In this document: positions 23,383-34,754 of the stretch, one piece after another
How positions within the stretch are numbered: the stretch's first letter is position 1
Layout of the letters: every line of letters starts with the position of its first letter
NCBI GenBank assembly: GCA_905221605.1
Contig: CAJNDS010002412.1
Span: forward strand, 51,886 to 115,885
DNA: 64,000 nucleotides
Origin: Symbiodinium natans
Taxonomy: Eukaryota; Sar; Dinophyceae; Suessiales; Symbiodiniaceae
Direction: 5' to 3'
Translations under genes and position numbers: made by a program
The notes under the pieces: model-generated
What the model was told of the DNA's origin: nothing
The model's database searches: none
What the model saw: only the letters and a program-made list of their open reading frames with translations

Positions 23383-25255
23383 GGGAGATGTCAGGGTAGC
23401 ACCATCGGAAAGATGAGGGTCTTAGGGTTTAGGGTTTATCGGGTCCTGGGTTTAAACATGTTAGGGCAGGGTTTGGGGGATCGCAGAGTATCGGAGGGGA
23501 AGGGTCTTAGGGTGTGGGGGTTGTTAGGGTTGATAATGTTAGGGCAGGGTTTCGGGGGTTTCAGTCTAAGGGACCACTGGAGTCTTCAAGGCATCGGTTT
23601 CGTTCGCTGAGGAGGTGCCACATGGTTCAGTCGTCCTGGGTTGAGGGTTCAGGGTTCAGGGTTCAGGGCTTGCTGTAGGTCGTAGGGCTTAGAGCTTATT
23701 TGAACCCACAATCCAACAACAATAACGCTGCTACACAACTGCTGCACTGCAGGCGCTTGCAAATCCACTGAGGACTTTTTGAACTCCATTGTCAGCAACG
23801 CCCTGGGACAGGGACAACGCCGGGAATCACAGAACCCACACCACCACTTGTTGCAAGCACAGCCTGCCAGACGAAGATAACCACTTAAGGAGCCATAGCA
23901 TAGACTTCTAGGGTTTAAATGCTCTGGGGGTTTAGGGTGTTTCTTCGGGTTTGTAGGGTTTATAGGGCTTGTAGGGTTTATAGGGGTTATAGGGGTTACA
24001 GGTGTTTAGGGTTTGTAGGGTTTTAAACAGGGGCTTACTAGGGTTTATGGGGCTTGGGTTCACATTGGTTTATAGGCCGAAAGAGCCATGCTCTGTCCCA
24101 GAAGCTGGCCTCCGGTGATCCTCGGGGACCAAATGAACCCTAAAAGGGGTTTAGGGTTAAGGGTTTAGGGTTCAAGGTTTAGGGTTTAGGGTTTAGGGAT
24201 TCAAATAGGATAGAGTAGAATGACCCCACAATTTGGAGGTTCATGTGGTCCCTAAAAGTTTCAAGGTTTCGGCTTAGGGTCTTAGACTTGTACAGGTCAT
24301 TTTGGTGCTTAGCGTCCGTTCAGGCCCTTCAAGCCTACAAAACTCTGAGCCCTGATCCATAGGCGGGCCTCTTTCAGAGGCAGGATATGTAGTCTCTTGA
24401 TGAGAACCTCCTGGCATCATCAGCTGGTGGATCACTTCACTGTGCCAGCTTTTTTCTTAGACTACGGTTGACTTTGACTGCCTCAGACAAAAATTTAAAG
24501 AAAAGACCGAAACCCAAAACCCTAGAAGCCTCAGGCCCTACAGCCCCCAAACGGCCCGAAAGCCCTGTGCTTCATCACAAGAGCAGGGACGGGACGGACA
24601 ACATACCCCACCCAACATATCCCGGGGGGGGGGGGGGGGGCTTCCGAAAAAACTGTCTCTTTCAAGGGGATACCGCTATGGGCATACGCGCATGCCAAGG
24701 GTGGCTCCTGATTTCACAGTACCATGGTTTAGCCGGTCAAAGCCTTCAGGGTCGTGGCTTTCAATATCAGGTTTTCCAAGCGAATGCCACCGTCTGGAAC
24801 CCCACCTTCCCAGGTGATGGATGCCTCTTTTGGCTAACGAACAGGAAACGCATCTGCAGCCTGGTTTAGGGTTTAGGGTTTAGGGTTTAGGGTTTAGGGT
24901 TTAGGGTTTAGGGTCATGGAACAAGCAGGAGCCGCTTTTGTCGAGGTGCGCGCTCGGACGCGGGCCTCACGTTGCGTGTGAAGATATGGCCACCCTGCAG
25001 GGTCTCCAGCCCAGGAGAATCGCAAGCGGCTTGCACACCCCGAAACCCTAAACCCTAAAACCCCATAAGAACAGCGCCGAACGAGATACATCCGAGAGCC
25101 CTGCAGCTGAAATGCAAACCGGAAGCCCCCTCGGACCTGCGACCGTTTCATCTGCTTATGTTGCATTGCATGGCGTATCTACTGATCTGGCATCCCTCCA
25201 CAAGGACACCTCACATGCGCGGTTTGCAATACATACCAAAATTATATGAAAAGCA
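22903..25255. other. Telomeric mosaic
   Basis: Arrays at 23064-23215 (CCCTAAA, CCCGAAA and CCCTAGA/CCCTGGA blocks), 23298-23385 (TTTAGGG then TTGAGGG) and 24863-24914. The open frame at 24468-24869 spans a G run and shows no domain. No gene is supported. Confidence 0.55.
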
Positions 25256-25325
25256 ATTATATGTATATATAAATATAAATAAATAAATAAATATATATAT
25301 ATATATATAAACGTACACGTATACA
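25256..25325. repeat. TA/AAATA-rich microsatellite
   Basis: ATATAAATAAATAAATA followed by TATATA units. Confidence 0.9.
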
Positions 25326-25409
25326 CACAGAAGGACCTAATATGATTTATATGCACTCAGCTAAACAAGAATAGAGCAGAACCCGAGCCCGGTGTTGCAG
25401 GCTTCTCTG

Positions 25410-25617
25410 GGTTTAGGGTTTAGGGTTTAGGGTTTAGGGTTTAGGGTTTAGGGTTTAGGGTTTAGGGTCAATTCGGAGGCTGCACCGGCGATGGCTCAGG
25501 CATCTCCGGCGATGGCTCCGGCACATCCGGCTGCCTGGGAACAAGGGGAACTGACATGTTTAGGGTTTAGGGTTTAGGGTTTAGGGTTTAGGGTTTAGGG
25601 TTTCGGGTTTCGGGGCA
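25410..25617 (+). repeat. Two TTTAGGG arrays around an exon-like islet
   Basis: Arrays at 25410-25470 and 25559-25605. The islet between reads open on the plus strand as EAAPAMAQASPAMAPAHPAA then WEQG, with an internal GGCGATGGCTC repeat. Confidence 0.75.
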
Positions 25618-25782
25618 AACTTCCCCCCCTTAGAGCCGTAGCAAGAATGGTAGTCGTAATATGGCTTATTATTCCGCTGATATTAAAGTGGCGCCTATGG
25701 GCCAGGAGGGGCACCATGCACAGACACAAAAACTGACAGGGAGGCGCTTCGGGATTTAGGCTAGGCTTCTAGGGTTTCGGCT

Positions 25783-25915
25783 TTTAGGGTTTAGGCGGTT
25801 TAGGGTTTAGGGTTTAGGGTTTAGTGTTTAGGGTTTGGGTTTAGGGTTCAGGGTTTAGGGTTTAGGGACTAGGGTTTAGGGTTTAGGGTTCAGGGCTTAT
25901 AAGGCTTAGGGTTTA
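25783..25915 (+). repeat. Degenerate TTTAGGG array
   Basis: Mixed TTTAGGG, TTCAGGG and TTAGGG units. Confidence 0.85.
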
Positions 25916-26013
25916 GGGGAGATGGCTTTCAGTGCTGCAAGAGCCTGCGAAGCCCTCAGTCGCTCGTCACGTCCTCGCTTGAAGCCCGAATATCAGTGCA
26001 TTTGTTCATGCCC

Positions 26014-26222
26014 CTAAACCCAAAACCCTAAACCCTGAACCCTGAACCCTGAACCCTGAACCCTGAACCCTGAACCCTGAACCCTGAACCCTGAACCCTG
26101 AACCCTGAACCCTGAACCCTGAACCCTGAACCCTAAACCCTAAACCCTAAACCCTAAACCCTAAACCCTAAACCCTAAACCCTAAACCCTAAACCCTAAA
26201 CCCTAAACCCTAAACCCTAAGC
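26014..26222 (-). repeat. CCCTGAA block followed by CCCTAAA block
   Basis: About 14 homogeneous CCCTGAA units (26033-26132), then about 13 CCCTAAA units. TTCAGGG is also a known variant in apicomplexan telomeres. Confidence 0.93.
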
Positions 26223-26544
26223 TCAGCTCCGTCGGGATGGCATTTTTCGCGCAGCACTCTGAGACGGACGCCAGCTTCATCGTATTATCGCCCTCCATCC
26301 CAAACCCCCAAATCCTAAACCCTAAACCCTAACCCACGCCTATGCGTCTGATTTCACGTTTGGGCTTTAGGGCTCAACGCTGGGTTAAGGTTTAGGACTT
26401 AGGGCTTCGGCTTCGGGGTGAAGTTTATTGTTTGGGGTTTAGGGATTAGGGTTTGGGGTTTGGGGATTAGGGTTCAAGTTTTTAACGCCTAGACCCTAAG
26501 ACTTCTGCAGGGACTGCGTTCGTGCGCATGTTCTGCTGACACGG

Positions 26545-26865
26545 TTTGGGGTTTGGGGTTTGGGGGTTGGGGGTTGGGGGTTGGGGTTTGGGGTTGAGAG
26601 TTTGGGGTTGAGGTTTGAGGGTTGAGGGTTGAGGGTTTAGCGGGCAATGCAGCCAGGTCACGAACTTACCGAACTGGTCGCCTTGTCCTGCGATTCCAAT
26701 GCTCGGGTGGGGTTTGGGGTGTGCTTCAGGGCTTCGGATAGCCTAGGGTACATGCTTTAGGCTAGGAAAGTTCAGGGTTTAGGGGGTTTAGGGTTTAGGG
26801 GGTTTAGGGTTTAGGGGGTTTAGGGTTTAGGGGGTTTAGGGTTTAGGGTTTAGAGGGTTTAGGGT

Positions 26866-26904
<39 letters not shown>

Positions 26905-26930
26905 GGTTTAGGGTTTAGGGTTTAGGGCGT
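26545..26930 (+). repeat. Variant arrays: TTTGGGG, alternating TTTAGGG/TTTAGGGGG, and TTGAGGG
   Basis: 26545-26640 is TTTGGGG and TTGAGGG. 26775-26860 alternates a short and a long unit with a period of about 15-16. 26859-26907 is about seven TTGAGGG units. Confidence 0.88.
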
Positions 26931-27095
26931 AGGGGTAGTCTAGGGGGTTTGAATAAGCCCAAATGGCCACCACCAGCTCTTTCGAAGGCAATCCTCACAT
27001 CGTGGGGCCCCTGACCACAAGGCAGGTAGAACTCGGCTTTACGCGCTTGAGCCTGATTCTTTTAGGGCAGTTAGGGGAAGTGGCTTACGTACAGA

Positions 27096-27175
27096 CCCTA
27101 AACCCTAAACCCTAAACCCTAAACCCTAAACCCTAAACCCTAAACCCTAAACCCTAAACCCTAAACCCTAAACCA
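27096..27175 (-). repeat. CCCTAAA array, about 11 units
   Basis: Near-perfect. Confidence 0.92.
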
Positions 27176-27209
27176 CTAGAGGTGTCGTAAACCAGAAAAA
27201 GGTTTCTAG

Positions 27210-27342
27210 GGTTCTTAAGGGAGGGGGGTTCAAGGGGGGTATGTAATATGTAGCCCAAGGTTCCCTAATGCTCCCCACTACCCCCTTTAGGCATCCTAAG
27301 CTTCCCTAAGGCTCCTTAGGTACCTCCCCTCCCTTAAGAACC
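27210..27342. mobile_element. 133-bp TIR element, family B
   Basis: A perfect 17-base inverted repeat, GGTTCTTAAGGGAGGGG, bounds the element. The interior contains AAGGTTCCCTAATGCTCCCC and TAAGCTTCCCTAAGGCTCC. Confidence 0.8.
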
Positions 27343-28227
27343 TAAACCTATAAAGCCTAAACCCTAAACCCTAAACCCTAAACCCTAAAAAGCAGGGTCT
27401 CAGGACTTCGGGGCTGAGGCGCCTCCTCGTCGATGCCCATGGCGCCCATCGCTACATGCTTGAGATGCAAAACGGTGGCTATCAGGAAGAACCTGCGTTT
27501 AGGGTTTAGGGTTTAGGGATTAGGGTTTAGGGTTTAGGGTTTAGGGCTTTTTGTTTCGGGTCTGGGGCTTGGACTCGGTGAGAGCATCCAGTGCGGGCTC
27601 CTTCCCCCAGCAGATTCTCTTCAGCTGGCAGTAAGTGCATTTGCATGACTAGCCACCTTCACTGCTTGGTTGCGCAAACTTCACCGGCTGTGGGGCTCCT
27701 TGCACGTTAGCGGCTAGTGTCCAAGTCCGTAGTGGCACATCATTGCGCCGGGCACCAGTAACCGCTTCATTCTTGGATGTTGCAAGGGCCAAGGTTTCCT
27801 AAACCCTAAACCCTAAACCCTAAACCCTAAACCCTAAACCCTAAACCCTAAACCCTAAACCCTAAACCCTAAACCCTTCCTGCCAGCCGGGTTTCGTGTT
27901 GTAATGGTTCATGTCAAGGTTTACGGCTTTGGGTTTACAAGTCAGACTCTGAACTTAGAGCGGCAGCAAGTCCTGCGCAAATGCTCGTCAATGTGGAGGT
28001 GAGGGGGAGGAGTCCTAAACCCTAGACCCTAGACCCTAAACCCGAGGAGGAGAAAACAGACCTGGCGCGCTTTTTCTCAACTCTCCGGCAGGCTTGTCAC
28101 TCGTTGCTGCAACGACAGGCAGGCCTAGGGCCTCTGCCCTCGTCCTCCACCGCCTCCTCCACCGCCTCCTCCTCAGCCCTGGCGGTTGTGTCCACAGGGT
28201 CCAGGTGTGGACTTAAAGTTTCGAATT

Positions 28228-28230
<3 letters not shown>
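27343..28230. other. Telomeric arrays at 27358-27390, 27496-27547 and 27798-27877 with unique islets
   Basis: Array orientation alternates between strands. Islets of 100-250 bp have no supported gene. Confidence 0.6.

Positions 28231-28261
<31 letters not shown>
28231..28261 (-). repeat. Poly-C run of about 31
   Basis: Uninterrupted C. Frames crossing it give proline or glycine runs and are artefacts. Confidence 0.95.
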
Positions 28262-28262
<1 letters not shown>

Positions 28263-28481
28263 CAAAGAAGAACAACAAACAGAAACAGCCCGGTCAACTA
28301 ACAACAGGAACCCTATTAGGGCATCCTCATGTGGCAGTACCCCCAACACGACCGCTAGCTGCTGCTGGTGGCCTTTCGGAGTTTCCCGAAAATATGGGGG
28401 GGCCTTCTTGGAGCTTCCCACAAGCAGAATTTCAGCATTCTTCCGTCTGTTAGTGGTACCCCGATTTTGGGAAACACTCAT

Positions 28482-28581
28482 CTAGGTAGTCCAGTAACCA
28501 TATTGTAATAAGGGTTCCCTTTTTGGGCTTAGTGACTTCAGAAGAGAACCTGGAACCAAAGGGTAACACGGGGCTACCAAG
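28482..28581. mobile_element. Intergenic copy of the permease-gene introner family
   Basis: It starts CTAGGTAGTCCAGTAACCAT then ATTGTAATAAGGG and ends GGGTAACACGGGGCTACCAAG. The order of motifs (AACCATATT, ATAAGGG, CCCTTTTTGGG, GAACCTGGAACC, GGGTA) is that of the four introns at 62.95-63.71 kb. It is not inside any gene I can see. Confidence 0.75.
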
Positions 28582-28592
28582 TCACTAAGGGT

Positions 28593-28912
28593 AACCCTAA
28601 ACCCGAAACCCTAAACCCCAAACCCTAAACCCTAAAACCTAAACCCTGAACCCGAAACCCTAAACCCGAAGCCCGAAACCCTAAACCCTAAACCAGCCAA
28701 GCAAAATGCGAGCCACAGCCTCACGCCGGTGAGGATTGGGCCCAGGCCAGCTCAGGCCTGTCGTCGGCAGTTTAGGGGCTCAGGGTGCTTAGGGGTTTGG
28801 GGCAGTTTAGGGCTTTAGAGGTTTAGGGTTTAGGGTTTAGGGTGGGTGTAGGGCTTAGCGGTTTAGGGGTTCAGGGGTTTAGGGGTTTAGGGGCTGGGGG
28901 GGGGGGGGGGGG
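28593..28912. repeat. CCCTAAA/CCCGAAA array, TTTAGGGG-type units and a G run
   Basis: CCCTAAA-type units at 28593-28695; TTTAGGG and TTTAGGGG units at 28770-28890; a G run at 28896-28912. Confidence 0.8.
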
Positions 28913-29254
28913 TTCAGGTTGGGTCGCTAAACAGGAGCCCCCAGGTACTACAACCCCTGCGCATGTTCACTCTTGAACCTCAAACATTCCCCGGTTTTTA
29001 CTTGGGAAGCCCGGTTGTTTGTCAACATGTTGAAGCAAAACGGGATCTTCATGCGAACAGCAGCTCAGCCGGGCTGCACCCCTGAACGGGTAACTCTCCG
29101 CGTCTAAACCGCATTTTCTGCTGCATGTGGAAATCCAGCTCTTGATAGAAAGTCTTCAGCAGCCTACGGCGTTCCAGGTTGAGGCTTGTTTAGGTGTACC
29201 CTAAACACCCCTGCAACCCTAAACCCTGAACCCTAAACGCTATAGAGTTCTATA

Positions 29255-29352
29255 GATTTCTTTTAAGGGAGGGGGTTCAAGCGGGGTACCAAGGTTCCCG
29301 AATGCTCCCCACAACTCCCTAAGGCTCCCTAAGCTTCCCTAAGGGTTTCTAG
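29255..29352. mobile_element. Family B copy, right end lost
   Basis: It contains TTTTAAGGGAGGGGGTTCAA, AAGGTTCCCGAATGCTCCCC and AAGGCTCCCTAAGCTTCCCT in the same order as the 27210 copy. Confidence 0.65.
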
Positions 29353-29502
29353 AAGCCCTTCTTTGAGTCTGCATTCTTGAGGCCTTCCATGCCTGTTCAC
29401 ATATCACAGTCCTGAGCTGTTGAGCCGTCGCGCCCTGCGGGGTTGCATGTTCGGCAGCGAGAGACAGGTGATGTCGAAAACAGCGATACAGACTCAGACA
29501 GT

Positions 29503-30628
29503 TCAAGGCCTCTTCTTGCGCTTGCCCTTCTGTCGCTGCTGCTCGGCCTCTGCATCGATAGAGGCCATGTAGGCCTCGAGTGGGTCCTCGCCAGCCTCAA
29601 CAGCCTCCTTCTCCTCAGCCTTTTGGGCTGGGATGTTCTCTTCCTCGTGCTCCTCTTCGGTTATGCCCGGGCAATGTTCATCCATATCCTTGGTGGAATC
29701 ATAGGTGCACCCGCAAAAGAGGCAGTAGCGGTGCACAGCACGGAGGTGCGTAAGGAGCTCCAGGAGCCTCTGGAGAGCGAGGGCGGGGTCATTGAGCTCA
29801 AGGCGCTCGTTGTAATTGGGGAGTAGCTCGTTGGCTGCGCCCGGCCAGGGTTCGGTCTGCCGGGCCCGGGCCACCTCCTCCTCCACTTCCCGTGCCGCCT
29901 GTGTGGACTCTGGCGGCCAAAGCGGGCTCTCCGTCATCCCAGCGTTCCGATCCAGGTGCTCCACCGAGCGCTCGGCCGCCCGGACGTGCTCCCGCATCTT
30001 CCGCGTGCTGAAGCGAAGGCGCAGGCCGCCCTCGTAGCGCAGGCGCAGGGCCGCCTCTGCACGCTCACGGTGCCGCAAACGTTCCTCGAACTCTTCCCAA
30101 GTCTTGGTGTCCCACCAGCGGGCTTTCCGCTCCTCGTCGGTGGGGGGTCCCCCCATCGGGCCCGGTGCGCCCGGCGCCCTCGCTGCCCTGCTTACTTTGG
30201 CTGCCTTGGCTGCTTTGGCCTGCAACCCCGCCTCTCTGAGGCACTGCGCCTGGCCCACCGTCGATGACAGCTTCTCAAAGGCTTCGCTGAGGGCCTGGAA
30301 TGCCTCCTTGGCCTGCGGCTCCTGCAATCACACCGGAAATCATGTCCTTCTCAACCGCCCACACACTATCGTGCACTTTTACATGTCCACGCGGCCCAAG
30401 TTCGAAATGGGCCACCACCTAAAAGCACATTGCCGTAATTTACTCACTTGCGAACTTGTTCTGTAGCTCTACTTGCCCTTTCTCTGCCGACTCCTTGCAT
30501 TTGTCAGGATGCACTGCCAGGGCCAGTCGTCGGTAATGGCTCCGCACCACTGCCACATCCACTGCCTCGGGCTCCAGCTCCAAACGAGCAAACGGGTTGG
30601 CTGCTGCCAAAATCCTGGCGACGGCCAT
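29503..30628 (-). CDS. J-domain protein with C-terminal DUF4187-like zinc finger (two exons)
   Basis: This encodes a predicted Hsp70 co-chaperone-like protein. Exon 1 begins with ATG at 30628-30626 and encodes a J-domain N-terminus: NPFARLEL, then SHYRRLALAVHPDKCK with the diagnostic HPD. Exon 2 starts at 30321 with EPQAKEAFQALSEAFEKLSS, the last J-domain helix, and runs to the stop at 29503-29505. Joining HPDKCK directly to EPQAKEAF gives standard J-domain spacing. Exon 1 then ends at 30494 and the protein is 317 aa; a shorter intron (30322-30445) gives 333 aa. Both need a GA donor with a CAG|G acceptor. After an Ala/Gly/Pro linker and a charged helical region, residues about 223-275 read LQRLLELLTHLRAVHRYC, then LFCG and MDEHCPGITEEEH. 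This CxxC...CPG pattern matches my recollection of DUF4187, the C-terminal module of GPATCH11-type proteins. The tail ends in the basic KGKRKKRP, consistent with nuclear location. The J-domain call is firm; DUF4187 is from recognition only. Confidence 0.85.
30322..30493 (-). other. Intron of the J-domain gene (GA-AG, boundary ambiguous)
   Basis: The acceptor is TTGCAG|GAG. Two donors keep the frame: TGCAAG|GAGTCG (172-bp intron, conserved J-domain spacing) and GCAAGT|GAGTAA (124 bp, keeps 16 more residues). The sequence GTGAGTAA near 30447 looks like a canonical donor but would put exon 2 out of frame. GA donors are known from symbiodiniacean genomes. There is no resemblance to the introner family of the permease gene. 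Confidence 0.55.
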
Positions 30629-31583
30629 GGAAACTCTGTGCTTGTTGCTGCTTGCTTATCCGCACAAGTAGGCTGCTCGGAGCTACATACAGTACTTTAA
30701 GTTCGACTCGAGGAAGAGCTGTGGCATGGGCTAGATGCTCGAGGCGCTCATGTGCTGGGGATGAAGGACTGTCATCAAATTTGGACCAACTGGCGAAGGG
30801 CGAGTCAGAACTCAGCCCTCAAACATGGCACACAGACTTCATTAATCAAGCTGGCATGTTTCCATCTTGGCATTCTGAGCACTTTGTCCGATCCTGGTAG
30901 CTACCCCCCATGAACCCCCCTCCCTGAAGAACCCCCGAATTAGGTAACAGGCAGTCCAGGCAGGAGTTCGCCAGTCGTCAGGGTTCCTACTTTGTGGCAT
31001 ATCGATGTCAAGGTAGTTAGGGGTTTAGGGCTTCGGGGTTCATCTGCAGAAGTTCCTAGACCCAAAACCCAAAACCCTAAATCCCGAACCCTAAACCCTA
31101 AGCCAGCCAACCTAAAACCCTACACAGAACACCCTGAATCCCTAAACCCCAAAACGCCCCTGCTTACTGCGCCGCTCATTTTGCTAAGTCCTGTTGTCTT
31201 TGTCTGCGTGCTTCGCTCTCGGATATGCCGCGGGGTCACACCCCTTGTTCTGGGCCCATGACGGTTTTAGGGTTAGGCTTTAATGCTTTTGGGGCTTAGG
31301 CTTTAGGCTTTATAGGTTTCAGGGTTTAGGTTTAGGGTTCAAGGCTTAGCGTCTAGGGCTTAGGGTCTCGGATTCAGGCTTTGAACTAGGGGTTTATAGT
31401 GTTTAGGATAGCCTAGACGCTCAGACTGTAGCCCCCGAATCAAGAAACGATGGCAAGCCAAATAATTTAGGGTTTAGGGTTTAGGGTTTAGGGTTTGAGG
31501 GTTTGGGGTTCAGGGATTAGGGTTTAAGGTGCAGGGTTTAGGGTTTCTATGTACAAGGGAGCCCTAGCCTAGCCCTTCGGGGA

Positions 31584-31586
<3 letters not shown>
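30629..31586. other. 5' side of the J-domain gene, then degenerate telomeric sequence
   Basis: About 350 bp upstream of the J-domain start lacks telomeric units and may hold its promoter and 5' UTR, but no motif is recognisable. From 31020 the sequence is degenerate TTTAGGG/CCCTAAA, with an array at 31467-31540. Confidence 0.5.

Positions 31587-31616
<30 letters not shown>
31587..31616 (+). repeat. Poly-G run of about 30
   Basis: Uninterrupted G. Confidence 0.95.
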
Positions 31617-31624
<8 letters not shown>

Positions 31625-34600
31625 GCACTTCGTCCTAGTTACTGGGCTTTTGGAAAGTCTAGTGCTTCGGGGGCTCCCGGCCCGACTCTACATGTAAGGT
31701 CGGACCCAACATGGAGGCACTTTTGCAGCGCTTTGGACGTGCACTCTTGAAAGAAGCGCGCCCCGGCCGTGAGTCCTAGATGTCTGCGTGGAATAGGACA
31801 CGTCCTGCATGCCCAAACCTAGAGCTACAGCTTGAGGATTCAGGATTCGGGGTCTTTCTACGTCCTGCGGAACTTCTTTTGAAGAAAAAAGCAGAAATTT
31901 CATGACTGCTTCTCAGAATAACGAAATTACTAATAAAAAAACTAGCAATGGTTATTGTACGACATACGGTCTACGTAGTGTAGGGCTCGGCATGTTTGTA
32001 CCAGAACATTTGTGCACCCGTCAGCCAGCTAATCACAACATGACAGCCCTACTTTTCGTGGTTCGGCATTGTCGGACATCTCTCTATTCCATCCTAGTGC
32101 TTGCATCGTCGAGGGTGGGACGTCTATGCGCGCAGCGCGTGGGGGCCCTTCACGCGGGACTGAACTGAGTAGGTGTATCACCTGGTGAAACTAGTAGACC
32201 AACAAGCTGATCAAACCCAAACCCGAACCCTAAGCCCTGAACCCCCCCTATACCGAAATCCCAAGCCCTAAACTCTGAACCCAAACCCGAAATCCTGCAG
32301 CCAACCCTGTGCCCAGTACCTCAGTTCAGCGAGTGGGAATAGTCTATGGCCTCAAGATTGATTCTACTAAGGCCTTTGAGGCTTAGGGTTTAGGGTTGCA
32401 GAGTTTAGGTTACAGGTGGGATGGTTAAAAGGATTGGGGCTTGTGACCTTAGGCTTTCTAAACCAGCTAGACCCTCCAGACCCACTCAACCCCTTCAACC
32501 CCCTAAACCAACAAAACCCCTGATCCCAAACCCCCTAAACCTCCCAAACCGCCTAGACCTCCTAATGCCCTAACCCTTAAACCCTCAACCCTAAACCCCA
32601 AACCCCAAAGGCCATGCCAAACTCCAGGGCCCCACGACCCGACAAACCTCGACGCTCGAATTGATGGAAGCATCTGAGCCGCTTTGCAGCTGCAGCAGCC
32701 CTTGAGATTCATGTGTGCGTGGGGGGGGGGGGGGGTGGGGTAGGGGTTTGGGGGTAGGGGTTTGGGGTTTGGGGGTAGGGGTTTAAGGGCTTGGGGTTAC
32801 TGTAAGGCGTTCAGGGGTTTGGGGGCTTGGGGGTTTAGGGGGTTTGGGTTTTGAAGGGGGTCCCCCCCATGTGCATCCAGAGCAGCGTAAGCATGTGCCA
32901 GAAAGTGTGTAGTAAGTGTTACGCCCAACTCTACACTCTACTAGCTCTCAAAGCAAAAATGCCATCACAACAGGCTCTTGGTGCTCAGTTGGTCCCGGCC
33001 CACGCATGCTGACCCCCTACACACCGACACCTACGACACCGAAACCTAAGCCACGAGGCCCTAAACCCTTGCAGCCGAACAGCGCATGTTTCCTCAGCCG
33101 ATCATTGCTTTCAAGGACCCCGAAACCTAAACCGTAAAGCCCAAACCCTCTAGACCCCAAACCCTAAGCCTACGCCGCTCCAGGCTGTGCAAAGGATTCC
33201 CCTTCCTCTGCACTCTTCCCCGATAGTCGCAGGCAGGGTCGTCCAACTCTGACTCCGGTACGCCCAAGACCGTTAAGCTTATGAGCGTCCTAAACAAAGC
33301 CGTTCAAGGCTGCTGCAGAAAAAAAAGCTCCTGAATGAGATCCTCTAAACCATGGTTTGGTGCGTGTCTGTAGTGCTCCGTCGGTTGCAGGGCTTATGAA
33401 GCTGTCGAGGAGATGAGGGGTTTACAACTTCAGGGGCTTTAGGCTTCAAGGGTCTTAAGCATTGAGTTGGGACTCCATGAGTTCAGGGGCTTTCATGGGT
33501 TCATGAGCAGACCACTTTGCAAAACCAACAAAAGACGACAAGGATGCAAACCCTACACCCTAAACCCTAAACCCTAAACCCTAAACCCTAGCACTGCACA
33601 GGGTCTTACTTTCATCGTTCTTGGGTGACCCTGCTCCTGCGCCAAAGCATTTGGGGACAGGTCACACTCCTGCCGAATTCGCTTCGACGGATCGCAGTGA
33701 CGACGAGAGGTCTCGTGTTCAGGGACTCTCATAGGAGGTTTATGAATCCACACTCCCTAGCCCAACCCTAAACCCTTAGCCCCTTAGTCCTAACGTGCCG
33801 TGAAGGAGGCACCCGCTCCCCCCTCTTGAGAGTTCGCCCCTCCGTCACTGGTACTACCCATCAGCCGAAATCACTGCTCCGGCTACAGGACCACGGACTG
33901 GCAACGTGTTTGGGGTTTAGGGTTTAGGGTTTTTGGCTGAGGGGTTGGAAAATAGGGTTTAGGGTTTAGGGTTTGGGGGCTGGGGGGTTTGCTGTTTGGG
34001 AGTCCCGGAGCTTTCCTCGGGCTGGCGTGAGCTCGTGGAACATCCGGAAGGCAAGCGCACCGCTGAGCCACCTGAACACTGTCACACAGAAAGCGGCGTC
34101 TTCTGGCTTCGGATCAAAAACGCTGATAGGAGATAACACAGGAATTCTTCTCACAATTCACGAAGCAGAACTACAAAGCTATGAGAAAAGGCAAAAAGCA
34201 AAAAAACACACTCGGCCGCAACAAGACATTCTGGGACGCCTCAGCCACCGGCCCTGGCCGTGGTGAGCTGGCCGAAGGTGACATAGGCGGTGATGCCTAG
34301 GACTTAACGGGCGCTTTCCAGGGGGGTGGGGGGTTGGTTTGGGGTTTCAGGGTGTATTGAAAGCGGGGGGTTTTGGTGCTAAACCCTAAACCCCAAACCC
34401 GAAACCCTAAACCACGAATCCTAAACCCTAGGCCCTATAAACCCTAAGCCCTAAGCCCTATGGACCCCAAAAGGCCTTTGGAGTTCAGTCGGAGCATGCT
34501 CGGGGACTTGGCAGCTTTATGGCTTCGGCGGGCAGCCGATGTACTTCGGGTTTTGGGTTTAGGGTTTATGGCTTAGGGCCTTGCACTTTAGGGTTGAGGG

Positions 34601-34754
34601 CTTCGCCTTCAGGATCTTGGGCCCTAGCCCTAACCCTAAACCCTAAACCCTAAACCTGGGAGGTCATCCCTAAACCCCTTCATCTTTGCAAACTCCCAAG
34701 CCCTCAACGCCCACGACAGTAAACACCCAGGAACCCCCAGAGCCGAACTTTCTC
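31617..34754. other. Unique islets with sparse telomeric units
   Basis: Short arrays at 33550-33590 and 33905-33975; TTTGGGG-type variants at 32725-32850. A minus-strand frame at 34154-33966 (FRWLSGALAFRMFHEL) has coding-like composition but no recognised family. Nothing else is supported. Confidence 0.5.

Noticed and set aside
30322-30445. J-domain gene intron as another introner copy
   Set aside because: It lacks the GCCCAG/CTGGGC ends and the shared interior motifs.
30448-30900. 150-residue plus-strand frame opposite the J-domain exon
   Set aside because: It is the antisense shadow of exon 1 and its upstream region.
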